A DNA stretch of 64,000 nucleotides. Source: Robertmurraya korlensis NBRC 107688 (GTDB lineage: Bacteria > Bacillota > Bacilli > Bacillales > Cytobacillaceae). Where the stretch lies: contig NZ_BCVH01000003.1 of assembly GCF_001591645.1 (NCBI RefSeq), positions 124,001 to 188,000 on the forward strand, in the 5' to 3' direction. Below, one piece after another: positions 26,504 to 36,585 of this stretch. How positions within the stretch are numbered: position 1 is the first letter of the stretch; every line of letters begins with the position of its first letter. The position numbers and the translations under genes are program-made. The notes beneath the pieces were generated by a model that saw only the letters and a program-made list of their open reading frames with translations, was not told the origin of the DNA and did not search any database.

Positions 26504-28165
26504 TTAAGATAGGTCTTCACAAAGGTACTCAAATATCTTAAATGAAAGATAAATACTGAAAACATCGTCGATATTACTTAAATTAATATTCATGATTTCT
26601 TCTATTTTGCCAATACGGTAATATAAAGTATTTCTATGGACGTTCATTGCAGCTGCAAGTTCTGTTTGACTTTTGATGTTCATGATATAAGAATATAGGC
26701 TTTTTACATAATCTGTTTTTCGTTTACGATCATACTCAATTAGCTTAAAGAGTGAAGGATGACATAATTCTCTCAGTTCTTCCTGACCAGAACATAAATG
26801 AAAGATATGCTGTAAAATATAATCGTCATACAAAAATAATTTTTTCTCTTTATTTACACGTTTACCTGCTTCAATGGATTTAAGTCCTTGCTTATAATAT
26901 TTTTTTATATTAAGCAGGTCATTAAAAGAACGGCCCATTCCGATTAACATATCAGTATCCTGTAAGATTTCATTAAGCTTACTTATTTGGATTTCATTAA
27001 AGTTTTTATTATGATTCAATAAAACAACGATTTTCCCCTCATATAAGACACAAGCCTCTGTATCGAAAACATTGTCAAAAAATCCCTTAAAGTGTTTGAA
27101 AGTTATATCTGATACTTCACCTTGTTTAGTAGTGACCGTAATGATTCGCATTGTATTTGGTATTTTCCAATCGATTACACCTAATCGATCATCAACCGTT
27201 TCTTGATCAATGATTGTCTCGTCTAATATATCTACAATTAATAATTCCTTTTTGTTTCCACTCAAATTTTCATAATATCTATGCTTTTGCAGATGCAGTG
27301 AGACGATGTCACTGAAACGTCCTATTAATGCAATATCCCTTTCACTAAAAGGTTTGAAGGCTTCAAGTACAACAACATGACCAATGTTTTTATGATTAAT
27401 ATAAATATTTGACCAAATCCGGGGTATGTCTACTTTTGATATTTGAAAAAAAACAGGTTTTACAATATAACTCATATTTTGCTTTAGTCCAGATTTCATG
27501 ATTTCGATTTGTTGAGTTTCGTTTTCCTTTTTTTCTGTTCGATTGTATACATGTTTAAAGTAAACGGGTACTTTTACATTATGAACCGAACTTAGGAAAC
27601 CATTCTTCAAAAGAAACTGTAAATCATTATAAGTCTGGTAGCCTTTAGAAACGATTTTATTCCATATATAGTCATCTAAACTAACGTTCTGTGTGAAAGC
27701 AAGAATTTTGAAATTTTCATCTCTAATAAAAATGGGATTACCAATCATTTCTGAAGCCGTATCAACAAGTTGCTGAAGATCTCTTCCTTCTGAGAGAAAT
27801 TTAAATAGTTTTGACGAATGATGATTTAATTCTTGGTACGCAGAAGTAATTTCAAGAATTTCGTTAAAAACTGAGTCTGTAAGAGTACCTGTAATGGAAA
27901 TAATATTCAGGCTTTTATTCGTAGTAAGTGGGATAGGCATTTTTGGGTCTATTGATACCAACAGAAAATTTGTGTCATTCAAATGATCTAGACCAACTGG
28001 TAGATTACAAGGATCTCCTATATATAAAATATTTGGATCAAAAGCGGTTTGTTTTTTTTCAATAAGCTTTACCGCTTTTATTACAGCTATCTCCTGATTG
28101 TTTACATATATTTTAGGATGATAGTGGACTAATTTTTCGAAAAAAACCTCGATATGTATTTCCAT
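26504..28165 (-). CDS. PucR/CdaR-like helix-turn-helix regulator
   Basis: 553 residues. The C-terminal PucR HTH_30 domain reads QTELAAAMNVHRNTLYYRIGKIEEIMN, preceded by a GGDEF-like/CdaR central domain and an N-terminal sensor region. ATG 28165 is chosen since GGAGGAG lies just before it; 11 upstream residues in the longer reading overlap this site. It is divergent from the sulfatase gene with 143 bases between them, so it probably controls the sulfatase/maturase pair. The ligand is unknown. Confidence 0.82.
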   Translation of the reverse strand: MEIHIEVFFEKLVHYHPKIYVNNQEIAVIKAVKLIEKKQTAFDPNILYIGDPCNLPVGLDHLNDTNFLLVSIDPKMPIPLTTNKSLNIISITGTLTDSVFNEILEITSAYQELNHHSSKLFKFLSEGRDLQQLVDTASEMIGNPIFIRDENFKILAFTQNVSLDDYIWNKIVSKGYQTYNDLQFLLKNGFLSSVHNVKVPVYFKHVYNRTEKKENETQQIEIMKSGLKQNMSYIVKPVFFQISKVDIPRIWSNIYINHKNIGHVVVLEAFKPFSERDIALIGRFSDIVSLHLQKHRYYENLSGNKKELLIVDILDETIIDQETVDDRLGVIDWKIPNTMRIITVTTKQGEVSDITFKHFKGFFDNVFDTEACVLYEGKIVVLLNHNKNFNEIQISKLNEILQDTDMLIGMGRSFNDLLNIKKYYKQGLKSIEAGKRVNKEKKLFLYDDYILQHIFHLCSGQEELRELCHPSLFKLIEYDRKRKTDYVKSLYSYIMNIKSQTELAAAMNVHRNTLYYRIGKIEEIMNINLSNIDDVFSIYLSFKIFEYLCEDLS

Positions 28166-28308
28166 AGACTCCTCCCATTCCTTTGTGAAAGTGCACAAAT
28201 TTCAACCCAATCATTTAAACATATGTACATTGTTTACAAGAATTTGAGATGATAGATTCTTTATAGAAAGAAAATTCAAAAAATTATTAACAAAAAGGAG
28301 TTGATGTA

Positions 28309-30639
28309 ATGAAAAAGAGAAGTAGTTCTAAAACAATTTTGAAAGCGTTTGCTGTTAGTTCTGCCGTAGTGCTTACAACAAGTATTGCAGGATGTGGTAC
28401 GGCCAGTCAAGCGGAAAAAACAAGCACGAAACCTAAAGAAAGGATAATCGGAAGTACTAGTGCAATTGCGAAAAATCAAACTACATACGCAAATGGAGAG
28501 AGGAAGCCTAATATAATTTACATTGTTCTTGATGATATTGGTTTTTCTGACATTGGTGCCTACGGTTCGGAAATTAAAACTCCCAATATCGATCAGCTAG
28601 CTGCTGATGGCCTCCGCTACAATAACTTTAATGCCACTCCACTCTCTTCACCAACCCGTGCGTCCTTGCTAACTGGAAGAGAAAATAATTCAGTCGGGAT
28701 GGGTCTTGTGGCAAACGTCTCATTAGGACCAGATAGACCAAATATGCAAGGTGGTGTTACTGATGCTGCAGGAACGGTAGCTGAGATTCTTAAAGAAAAC
28801 GATTACAATACGTTTGGTGTTGGAAAATGGCATATCGCGCCTGTTTATACCGTAACACCTGCAGGTCCGTATGATTACTGGCCATTATCTAAAGGATTTG
28901 AAAAATACTATGGTTTTATGGATGGAGAGACCTCTCAATTTGCTCCGCAGCTAGTAAATGGAAATGAATTAATCGATGTCCCTAAAACGGAAGACTATAA
29001 CCTGAATGATGATTTACTTGCACATGCCAAAAAGTATATCACCGATCAAGTCTCGATTTATCCGGATAAGCCGTTCTTCATGAATTACGCCTTTGGAACA
29101 GGCCATTCTCCTATTCAGGTTCCGGAAGAATATATTGACATGTACGATGGGGTTTATGATAAAGGATGGGATTACATTCGCGAGGAGCGATTTAAGCGTC
29201 AAAAAGAACTCGGCATCATACCGGAAAATACAACTCTTGCGCCTTCTGATCCAACCGTAAAGAAATGGGATAGCCTCACAGCTGATCAAAAGAAGTTATA
29301 TATAAGATTTATGGAGGCTTATGCAGGGTATATGACGCAGGCAGATGAAGAAGTAGGGAAGTTAGTAAGCTATCTAAAGGAAATCGGACAGTATGATAAT
29401 ACAATGATTGTTCTTCTTGGCGATAACGGAGCAACTCGGGATGGCGGTCCAGATGGTACCGATAGCTTTTTTAGCAGCTTAACGGCAGGCAGGGTACCGA
29501 CAACAGAAGAGTTAATGCCCAAGTATAATCTAATCGGTGGACCAGAAATGCAAGCTTTATATCCTAAGGGATGGGCGCAAGCTTCGAATACACCTTTCAA
29601 TACTTATAAGGGAAGCGTGTACGCAGGTGCGCTTCGTAATCCGTTGATTATCTCATGGCCTAAGGGAATCACAGATAAGGGGGGGATTCGAACCCAGTAC
29701 GTTCATGTAACAGATATTACCCCTACCGTTCTTGACGTGCTTGAATATGAGGTTCCAGAGGTGATTGATGGGGTTGAACAGATGCCAATGTACGGGATTA
29801 GTATGGCAAGCACCTTCTATGATGCAAATGCTCCTGAGGTTAGGAAAACAGCCATTACGTATTTCCAGCCAAATCGAGCCATCTATCATGAAGGTTGGAA
29901 GGCGATTTCCATCCATAAGAACGGTACTAGCTTTGATGACGATGTTTGGGAACTATACCACGTTAGTGAAGATTACTCAGAATCAAAAAATCTTGCTGAC
30001 AGAGAACCAGACAAACTAGCAGAACTTCAAGAACTATTTATGTCTGAGGCAGAGAAATATAATATGCTGCCTTTGAAAGAAAGTAGTCCTACAGACATGG
30101 GATATATAAAAGAAGATTCAGCAGCCAACCGGGATAATTTCAAATATTATCCAGGAACAGGGATGGTCACTCCTAATGCAGCACCGCCAATAAATACGAG
30201 CAACTTTACGATAACTGTACCTGTGACAAGAGAAAACGGTTCCAAATCGGGTGTTCTTGTCGCAATGGGGGATGAAATAGGAGGATACACGCTTTACATC
30301 AAAGAGAACAAGCTTACGTTCCTCTACAATAAGTTTGATACCATTTCCAAAATAACTTCTAACAAAAATGTGCCACTAGGCAAATCAGAAGTGAAAATCG
30401 ACTTCAAGCGAACTAGTATGGCTGGCGGGATAGGGACACTTTATATCAATGGCCAAAAGGTGGGTGAAGGGGAAATTCAAACGACACCTCTTGTTACCAT
30501 AGAAGGAATGAGTATTGGTAAAGACGCACTGAACCCAGTGGCCAAAGAGTATAAAAAACTAGGTGAGTTTGCTTTTTCAGGGAAGTTTGATTATGTACAA
30601 TTCGATGTTACAAAGTTTATACCAGGTGCTGTGCATTAA
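28309..30639 (+). CDS. arylsulfatase-type sulfatase, lipoprotein, Ser-type active site
   Basis: 776 residues. The lipoprotein signal has the lipobox IAGC (Cys29). The sulfatase core starts KPNIIYIVLDDIGFSD (metal aspartates) and the formylglycine motif is SSPTRASLLTGR, so the modified residue should be Ser113 rather than Cys. GDNGA near residue 375 adds metal ligands. The last 150 residues are beta-rich, like the C-terminal extension of Pseudomonas-type arylsulfatases. AAGGAG precedes the ATG. It hydrolyses sulfate esters at the outer membrane face of the cell; the maturase needed for a Ser-type enzyme is encoded next. Confidence 0.9.
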   Translation: MKKRSSSKTILKAFAVSSAVVLTTSIAGCGTASQAEKTSTKPKERIIGSTSAIAKNQTTYANGERKPNIIYIVLDDIGFSDIGAYGSEIKTPNIDQLAADGLRYNNFNATPLSSPTRASLLTGRENNSVGMGLVANVSLGPDRPNMQGGVTDAAGTVAEILKENDYNTFGVGKWHIAPVYTVTPAGPYDYWPLSKGFEKYYGFMDGETSQFAPQLVNGNELIDVPKTEDYNLNDDLLAHAKKYITDQVSIYPDKPFFMNYAFGTGHSPIQVPEEYIDMYDGVYDKGWDYIREERFKRQKELGIIPENTTLAPSDPTVKKWDSLTADQKKLYIRFMEAYAGYMTQADEEVGKLVSYLKEIGQYDNTMIVLLGDNGATRDGGPDGTDSFFSSLTAGRVPTTEELMPKYNLIGGPEMQALYPKGWAQASNTPFNTYKGSVYAGALRNPLIISWPKGITDKGGIRTQYVHVTDITPTVLDVLEYEVPEVIDGVEQMPMYGISMASTFYDANAPEVRKTAITYFQPNRAIYHEGWKAISIHKNGTSFDDDVWELYHVSEDYSESKNLADREPDKLAELQELFMSEAEKYNMLPLKESSPTDMGYIKEDSAANRDNFKYYPGTGMVTPNAAPPINTSNFTITVPVTRENGSKSGVLVAMGDEIGGYTLYIKENKLTFLYNKFDTISKITSNKNVPLGKSEVKIDFKRTSMAGGIGTLYINGQKVGEGEIQTTPLVTIEGMSIGKDALNPVAKEYKKLGEFAFSGKFDYVQFDVTKFIPGAVH

Positions 30640-30659
30640 TAATTAAAAATGGAAAAGTT

Positions 30660-30709
30660 CATGGGGTGGCCTTGATCAAGTGCAGCAAGGCTGCCCATGC
30701 TTCTTTTTA
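30660..30709 (+). terminator. hairpin between sulfatase and maturase genes
   Basis: CATGGG-GT-GGCCTT ... AAGGCT-G-CCCATG followed by CTTCTTTTTATT. Suggests partial termination so the maturase is made at lower level. Confidence 0.65.
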
Positions 30710-30763
30710 TTAACGTTATGCTATTAAACAATAGATCAATCCTAAGGAGCTGACTACATAATC

Positions 30764-32035
30764 ATGCAAAAAGAACAGATTGGAACAGGATTCCACATTT
30801 TGTCAAAGCCCGCAGGTCCAATTTGCAATATTGATTGCAATTACTGCTTTTATACGGAGAAAGAAGCATTATTTCCAAAGAAGAATCAGTTTCGGATGTC
30901 AGAAGAGGTGCTTGAAACATTTATTAAAAACTACATCTCCACTCAAAATATCCCAGAGATACAGTTTGTATGGCAAGGGGGCGAACCTACCTTAGTTGGG
31001 CTCGATTATTATCGTAAAATTGTATCTTTACAAGCGAAATATGCAGAAGGAAAGAAAATCATTAATTCGTTACAGACCAATGGAATTCGGCTTAATGAGG
31101 AATGGTGTACTTTTCTGAAGGAAAATGAGTTTTTAGTAGGTCTCAGTTTGGATGGGCCAGAGAATTTACATAATTTCTATAGAGTAGATAAAAAGGGAAA
31201 TCCAACCTTCTCCAAGGTTCTTGAGGCACTTAAGCTACTGAAAAAATATAAAATTCCATTTAATGTACTCGTTAGTGTGACAAGAGAGTCTTCCAAAGAG
31301 CCACTGGAAGTCTACCATTTTTTAAAAGAACAGGGTGTGGAATTTATTCAATTTAACCCGATTGTGGAAAGAATACCGGATGCAATGGCTGCCAAAATGG
31401 GGCTTAGACATGCTACACCAAATGCTAATAATGAAGAGGGACAAAAAGATTTGGTGACTGATTTTAGTGTAGAACAAGGAGCATTTGGAACCTTTCTAAC
31501 GGAAATCTTTGATGAAAGGGTTCACAATGATGTTGGTTCCATACACGTCATGAACTTCGAGTGGGCACTAGAGTCTTGGTTAGGGCTTCCGTCAACTGTT
31601 TGCATTTTTTCAGAAGAATGCGGCAATGCATTGGCCATTGAGCATAATGGGGATATGTACTCCTGTGATCATTATGTTTACCCAGATTTCCGCTTAGGAA
31701 ATGTATTGGAGCAAGATCTAAAAGCGATGGTCGAGTCAAACACACAGAGATCATTCGGAGAAAACAAAAAGAGTTCACTTCCTAAGCAGTGTATGGAATG
31801 TGAGGTCAGGTTTGCCTGCCATGGAGAATGCCCTAGACATCGATTTATGCGAACACACGATAATGAACCAGGACTGAGTTATCTTTGCTCTGATTATAAG
31901 CACTACTTTCATCATATCCATCGTTACATGAAGGTCATGGTCCAGTTGATTGAAAATGGACTTCCTGCTTCAAAGGTGATGGATGTGATTAAAGCTCCAA
32001 TCGTTGTTACGAATCACCAAAGTACTACGGTCTAG
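30764..32035 (+). CDS. anaerobic sulfatase-maturating enzyme (radical SAM)
   Basis: 423 residues. The radical-SAM cluster motif CNIDCNYCFY (CX3CX2C) is at about residues 21-28, GGEPTL follows, and two SPASM-type Cys clusters are present (CIFSEECGNALAIEHNGDMYSCDHYVYPDFRLGN segment near residue 280 and CMECEVRFACHGECPRHR near 345). anSMEs oxidise the active-site Ser or Cys of sulfatases to formylglycine in the cytoplasm. AAGGAG precedes the ATG at a slightly long spacing. The neighbouring Ser-type sulfatase is its obvious client. Confidence 0.92.
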   Translation: MQKEQIGTGFHILSKPAGPICNIDCNYCFYTEKEALFPKKNQFRMSEEVLETFIKNYISTQNIPEIQFVWQGGEPTLVGLDYYRKIVSLQAKYAEGKKIINSLQTNGIRLNEEWCTFLKENEFLVGLSLDGPENLHNFYRVDKKGNPTFSKVLEALKLLKKYKIPFNVLVSVTRESSKEPLEVYHFLKEQGVEFIQFNPIVERIPDAMAAKMGLRHATPNANNEEGQKDLVTDFSVEQGAFGTFLTEIFDERVHNDVGSIHVMNFEWALESWLGLPSTVCIFSEECGNALAIEHNGDMYSCDHYVYPDFRLGNVLEQDLKAMVESNTQRSFGENKKSSLPKQCMECEVRFACHGECPRHRFMRTHDNEPGLSYLCSDYKHYFHHIHRYMKVMVQLIENGLPASKVMDVIKAPIVVTNHQSTTV

Positions 32036-32356
32036 CCCAGTTGTTATAATTACAAAATACCTTGTATATAAATCGTATATAAGGACACTCCTATTGGCAA
32101 AAAAAGTTAACAGAGTGGAGCTCCATGGATAAAATATAACCGGTTAACTTAGTGTTAACGGCAAATGAGACAAACGCTTATGCGGAAATGTCTACGGTTT
32201 CAACTGAAAATTGGATGTGTTAAAGGAGATAGAACAAGATACTTCTGTTTTTTCAGTGGTTAAACAAAAGATCTTCAGTGAAGTGTGAATGGTCGTTGGT
32301 TCAGCGCAGAATTGGATGAGTATTTTGGAAACTGAAGTTTGTGGGTTGAGTAACTG
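32036..32356. other. non-coding interval downstream of the maturase
   Basis: No supported ORF. It includes CCTTGTATATAAATCGTATATAAGG-like repeats (around 32070-32095) and several GTTAAC motifs (around 32105-32160) of unknown meaning. Confidence 0.35.
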
Positions 32357-32396
32357 TAGCACAGGTCAGCATCACGACCTGTGCTATGTTATTTTA
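32357..32396. terminator. intrinsic terminator between anSME and the AraC gene
   Basis: TAGCACAGGTC pairs with GACCTGTGCTA across AGCATCAC, then TGTTATTTTA. The genes on both sides converge on it. The interval 32397-32552 shows nothing else. Confidence 0.75.
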
Positions 32397-32552
32397 TAGG
32401 TTAAATAATAACAGATATCTCTACTACCTTGGTAGATTAAAGCGCGAGGTTGAACGAGACTGGAGTGGGGGAACTACAGGGATGTCTGTTCAGAACTCCG
32501 AAATCGGTTGAAAAAAAATTTTAAAGTAAACAAAATGAACACTAATATGTCA

Positions 32553-34148
32553 TTACACATATTCACCTTTAGCAAATTGTTTTTTGTATTGCATCGGTGT
32601 AAGCCCGGTGATCTTCTTAAATGTTTTTGAAAAATGTTTCACTTCAAAAAAACCTACATTTATTCCAATATTAGAGACTAACTCATTGCTTGATTCAATC
32701 AGCTCTTTAGCTTTTTGAATACGAAATGAGATTAAATATTTTCTGGGACTAATCCCCATTTCTTTCGTAAATATTTGACTAAAATAGGAGAGATTCAAAT
32801 TTAGATGTTCTGCAATCATGTGTATCGTAATGTCTTCGGTGTAATGGTCGTGAATAAAATCGATTGCTTGAAGAACTAGAGGATTTTTAATCATATATCG
32901 ATTTGAAATTTCCCCTCGTAACAGATGGATAGACTCGATGAGGTTCGTATATTTTTGTTCAATGGATGAATAGACCAGCTCTTGCGGTGAATTGTTTTCG
33001 ATGAGGCGATTTTTATATAAGTTTCCGAATCTTTCAAGTAATGCTGCGGATATCGTTGTATGACAATAATAGTAGATATTATAGCTATAACTGGGTTTAA
33101 TCATGTTCAAAAAGAGATTTTTTAGCAATAATTCTAATCTTGGATCGGTGATATTATGGTCAATTAATTCTTTTATTTGATTTAAATAATCGTCTATTTT
33201 TATGTGGTCAACTTTTTTCCTAGAAGTTTCAATAAGTTCAGGTGTCAGAAACTCTGCTTCTCTGCAAAAGAAGTTGTATATTTTTAAACGGTGGTACGAT
33301 TCATAGGCGAGCCGGATATCTTCAATCGCTCTAATGAACGAGCTTCGATAACGAAACGCTGTTTTACAGTTTAAGACTGCATTTAATTTCTTCATTAACT
33401 CTCTCTGTTTTTGTATCCGAGTTGCTTCACTATTAGAAGGGATATCATTAATAATCAAACAAAGATGTGTCGGTGTAATATAAAAGACTTCTCCACCATT
33501 ATAACTATCCAAGACGGATTGACATTCTTCACACAGTTTTTCTCCTACGTAGTAATAAATGTTTTTGTTTAAATCATGGTCAACATACTCAATCTCCGCT
33601 AAATTCCACAAACATAGGAAGAATCCACTATCACTTAGTTGTAAAGAAGCTTGTTTTTTATAATAGTAAAATTCCTGTTTTGTCACTCCACGCAAAATAT
33701 CATTCATATATTCTGTCTTTTCCAATTTTTTCAAACGAGAGCTCATGATTGAATTGGTTTTTGAGTTTTCTCCGATATAACTAAAGTAACAATTATAATC
33801 TTTCTCAAGAGCGGTTGTAAAAAAAATTTTAAGTTTTTCAAGTAAGACCAAATCATTATATGTAGTGGTAAAATAGGTGATTTCATCATCTGAGATCGTT
33901 TCAAATGCAAAAAGCAGGGGTGATATATTTGCCTCTGCTAAATCAGCAAAAAAGTTTTGAGCATGATAAATGGGCGTTTTAAGTTGAAACATGACGATAT
34001 CTGCTTTCAATTCTATTATTTTATCGATCAGTTTTTCATAGGAAGCCGAGTTGTAAACGATTTCAAAATTATCACTGTGAATTTGGGCAGATTCATTTAA
34101 TAATACATTTATCTTTTCTTCCGTATAGATAACTATTTTTTTGGCCAT
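32553..34148 (-). CDS. AraC-family regulator with an atypical N-terminal receiver-like region
   Basis: 531 residues. The last 100 residues contain the double HTH (ITIHMIAEHLNLNLSYFSQIFTKEMGISPRKYL and the FEVKHFSKTFKKITGLTPMQYKK signature). The N-terminal 110 residues (KKIVIYTEEKINVLLNESAQ... KADIVMFQLK) look like a degenerate response-regulator fold without a clear phosphorylatable Asp array. ATG 34148 is chosen since GGGAGG lies nine bases upstream. It is divergent from the GPH/transketolase operon, which it probably activates. Confidence 0.82.
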   Translation of the reverse strand: MAKKIVIYTEEKINVLLNESAQIHSDNFEIVYNSASYEKLIDKIIELKADIVMFQLKTPIYHAQNFFADLAEANISPLLFAFETISDDEITYFTTTYNDLVLLEKLKIFFTTALEKDYNCYFSYIGENSKTNSIMSSRLKKLEKTEYMNDILRGVTKQEFYYYKKQASLQLSDSGFFLCLWNLAEIEYVDHDLNKNIYYYVGEKLCEECQSVLDSYNGGEVFYITPTHLCLIINDIPSNSEATRIQKQRELMKKLNAVLNCKTAFRYRSSFIRAIEDIRLAYESYHRLKIYNFFCREAEFLTPELIETSRKKVDHIKIDDYLNQIKELIDHNITDPRLELLLKNLFLNMIKPSYSYNIYYYCHTTISAALLERFGNLYKNRLIENNSPQELVYSSIEQKYTNLIESIHLLRGEISNRYMIKNPLVLQAIDFIHDHYTEDITIHMIAEHLNLNLSYFSQIFTKEMGISPRKYLISFRIQKAKELIESSNELVSNIGINVGFFEVKHFSKTFKKITGLTPMQYKKQFAKGEYV

Positions 34149-34269
34149 GGTCATACACCTCCCGATCGTAGAAACTCTTATTATTACCATTATAATGTTG
34201 TTGATTATATTCAGCAAATTCTGAAAAGTAGAAAAAACAACACTTTTCTCTAAAAAAAACACGCTTTTT

Positions 34270-34284
34270 ATGTAAGCGCATTCA
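34270..34284. promoter_or_regulatory. CcpA cre site in the divergent AraC/GPH control region
   Basis: ATGTAAGCGCATTCA matches WTGNAANCGNWNNCW at all positions; it lies 50 bases before the GPH transporter start. Confidence 0.7.
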
Positions 34285-34333
34285 TTATAATTCAAAATAA
34301 GAAAGATGCTTCAAACAAAAAAGGGGGGTAACG

Positions 34334-35767
34334 ATGGAACAGAACGTAACAGTTTATAAACACGAGGAAGCATTAGTAGATTCAAGGGGGTATGTTAAAA
34401 CCAGTCCTAAACCAGGTTTTTACAAGTTAGATAGAAAAGAAATTATGGGTTATTCCTTAGTTGATTTTGCGATGAACCTAGTATTTCAGGCAGTCCTTAT
34501 GTTTATTACTTTTTACTACACAGATGTTTATGGACTTACAGCTGTCGAAGTATCCTTGATGTTCCTATTATCAAGATTTTGGGATATGATCAACGATCCT
34601 ATGATGGGGGCAATAACGGAGCGGTTGAAACCGAAAAAAGGAAAATATAGACCTTATATATTATGGGGGGCTATCCCGTTTGCTTTAATGGCGATCTTAA
34701 CCTATACGGTTCCAGATATGGGTCATGCAGGTAAGTTAGTTTGGGCCTATGTAACGTATAACTTACTTAACATGTTATTCACATTCATTATCCAGCCGTA
34801 CATTTCATTAACAACTGTTATGACAGCTGATCCACAAGAAAGAACAAAATTGAATTCCATTCGTATGATGTTCGCGCAGGGTGGCGGAGTTGTGGTTGCA
34901 TTGTTCATTCCGATTTTATCAGCTTATTTTGGGAAAGAGGACCAGGCTACAGGTTATCAAATCACCGTAATTCTCTTATCGATTATTACTGCAGCGATTT
35001 TAATCTACAGTTATACGACCATTAAAGAACGGATTGAATCAACTTCCCATCTTGATCCTGTCAAGATAAAGGACATTTTCATCCAGTTAACGACAAACCG
35101 TCCAAGCATTATATTGTTTCTTTTATTCCTTGGAGTCTATGGATATAATACGGTTGCTTCAGCCTCAGGTATTTATTATATGACCTATAACGCAGAACGC
35201 ACCGATCTCATTGGGTTATTCTCATTATTAAATGTATTGCCTTCGGTAATTGCTGTTCCATTTGTACCATTGCTTGTTCGAAAAATAAAAAAGAAAAATA
35301 CCGTCGCTTTAGGGTTGACGATTGCAGCACTTGGTTCATTAGCACTTTACTTTATCCCTGTATCAGCAATTACTCTGATGATGGTTGCAAAGGGAGTGGC
35401 GTCATTTGGCTACGGAATTTTAATGGGGATTTTATGGTCAATCATTCCTGATGCAGTTGAATATGCAGAATATAACACAGGTAAGCGCTATCCAGCGATT
35501 GTTTACACGACGATTGGCCTTGGTTTAAAAGCATCGATGACCATTGGTGGGGTTATTCCGACTTGGGTATTAGCAAGTGTAGGGTATGTGCCAAACGTAG
35601 CACAATCAGCAGATGCACTAGGTGGGATTCTATTCCTTGTTTCGGGATTACCAGCAATCATTTGTCTTGTTACACTCGTGATCTTTATGGTGTTTTATAA
35701 CTTAACAGAAGAGCGTGTCGAACAAATTATGAATGAGTTGGCCATTCGAAATGGAGCAAAGAATTAA
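34334..35767 (+). CDS. GPH family sugar:cation symporter (MFS superfamily)
   Basis: 477 residues with about 12 hydrophobic helices. MNLVFQAVLMFITFYYTDVYGL, FWDMINDPMMGAITER and KPKKGKYRPYILWGAIPF are the characteristic glycoside-pentoside-hexuronide symporter motifs. AAAAGGGGGG precedes the ATG. As the first gene after the AraC-controlled, cre-containing promoter it brings in the sugar, glycoside or uronate used by the dehydrogenases and split transketolase that follow. Confidence 0.9.
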   Translation: MEQNVTVYKHEEALVDSRGYVKTSPKPGFYKLDRKEIMGYSLVDFAMNLVFQAVLMFITFYYTDVYGLTAVEVSLMFLLSRFWDMINDPMMGAITERLKPKKGKYRPYILWGAIPFALMAILTYTVPDMGHAGKLVWAYVTYNLLNMLFTFIIQPYISLTTVMTADPQERTKLNSIRMMFAQGGGVVVALFIPILSAYFGKEDQATGYQITVILLSIITAAILIYSYTTIKERIESTSHLDPVKIKDIFIQLTTNRPSIILFLLFLGVYGYNTVASASGIYYMTYNAERTDLIGLFSLLNVLPSVIAVPFVPLLVRKIKKKNTVALGLTIAALGSLALYFIPVSAITLMMVAKGVASFGYGILMGILWSIIPDAVEYAEYNTGKRYPAIVYTTIGLGLKASMTIGGVIPTWVLASVGYVPNVAQSADALGGILFLVSGLPAIICLVTLVIFMVFYNLTEERVEQIMNELAIRNGAKN

Positions 35768-35788
35768 TAGATTAGGAGGTTAAGTGCT

Positions 35789-36574
35789 TTGGAAAATAAT
35801 TTAAATGAATTTTCACTAGATGCCTTTTCACTGAAGGGAAAAGTTGCCATTGTTACAGGTGCCAATCAAGGGCTTGGAATGGCATATGCAGTCGCTTTTG
35901 CCAAAGCAGGAGCTGATTTATATATCCCACATTTTACAGACCATGTGGAAGAAGTAAAAGAATTAATCGAAGCAACAGGTCAAAAAGTAGCCTTTATCCA
36001 AGGAGATTTGACAGATAAGTCTTATGTCCAAAAAGTGGTAGAAGGATGCATAAAGGAATACGGGAAAATTGACATTCTCGTGAATAATGCGGGTGTTGGT
36101 ATTTTTGCAGATTTTATGGATTATCCCGACCATTTGTGGGAAAAAGTCATGGATGTCAACTTAAACGCGGTGTATTACTTGAGTCATCTTGTTGTGAAGG
36201 AAATGGCAAAACAGCATTCAGGAAAAATCATCAATATTGCTTCCGCACTTGCATTTACGGCTGATAAAAAATGTCCACCTTATACAACCAGTAAGCATGC
36301 AATTGTCGGGTTGACCAAAGTATTTGCGAATGAAGCAGGTCAGTATAATATCCAAACAAATGCCATCGCACCTGGTTTTTTAGAAACAGAAATGACCAAA
36401 GGATTTCAGGAAGATCAAGCATTTTACAATAAAATTGAAGATCGTATACCAGTGGGGCGCTGGGGAGTATCAGCTGATTTGATGGGTACAGCAGTATTTC
36501 TAGCGAGCAGTGCTTCTAATTATATCAATGGCTGGACGATTAATGTGGATGGCGGATTTGCCACAACACTTTAG
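35789..36574 (+). CDS. SDR family oxidoreductase (gluconate 5-dehydrogenase/KduD-like)
   Basis: 261 residues. Cofactor motif TGANQGLGMAYA, NNAGVG, catalytic NIASALAF and YTTSK, and the ending NYINGWTINVDGG. The FSLKGKVAIVTGA start resembles KduD and gluconate 5-dehydrogenase. The TTG start at 35789 is supported by AGGAGG. It probably oxidises or reduces a hydroxyl/keto position of the imported sugar acid or polyol; the exact substrate cannot be read. Confidence 0.87.
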   Translation: MENNLNEFSLDAFSLKGKVAIVTGANQGLGMAYAVAFAKAGADLYIPHFTDHVEEVKELIEATGQKVAFIQGDLTDKSYVQKVVEGCIKEYGKIDILVNNAGVGIFADFMDYPDHLWEKVMDVNLNAVYYLSHLVVKEMAKQHSGKIINIASALAFTADKKCPPYTTSKHAIVGLTKVFANEAGQYNIQTNAIAPGFLETEMTKGFQEDQAFYNKIEDRIPVGRWGVSADLMGTAVFLASSASNYINGWTINVDGGFATTL

Positions 36575-36585
36575 GAGGGGAAAAA

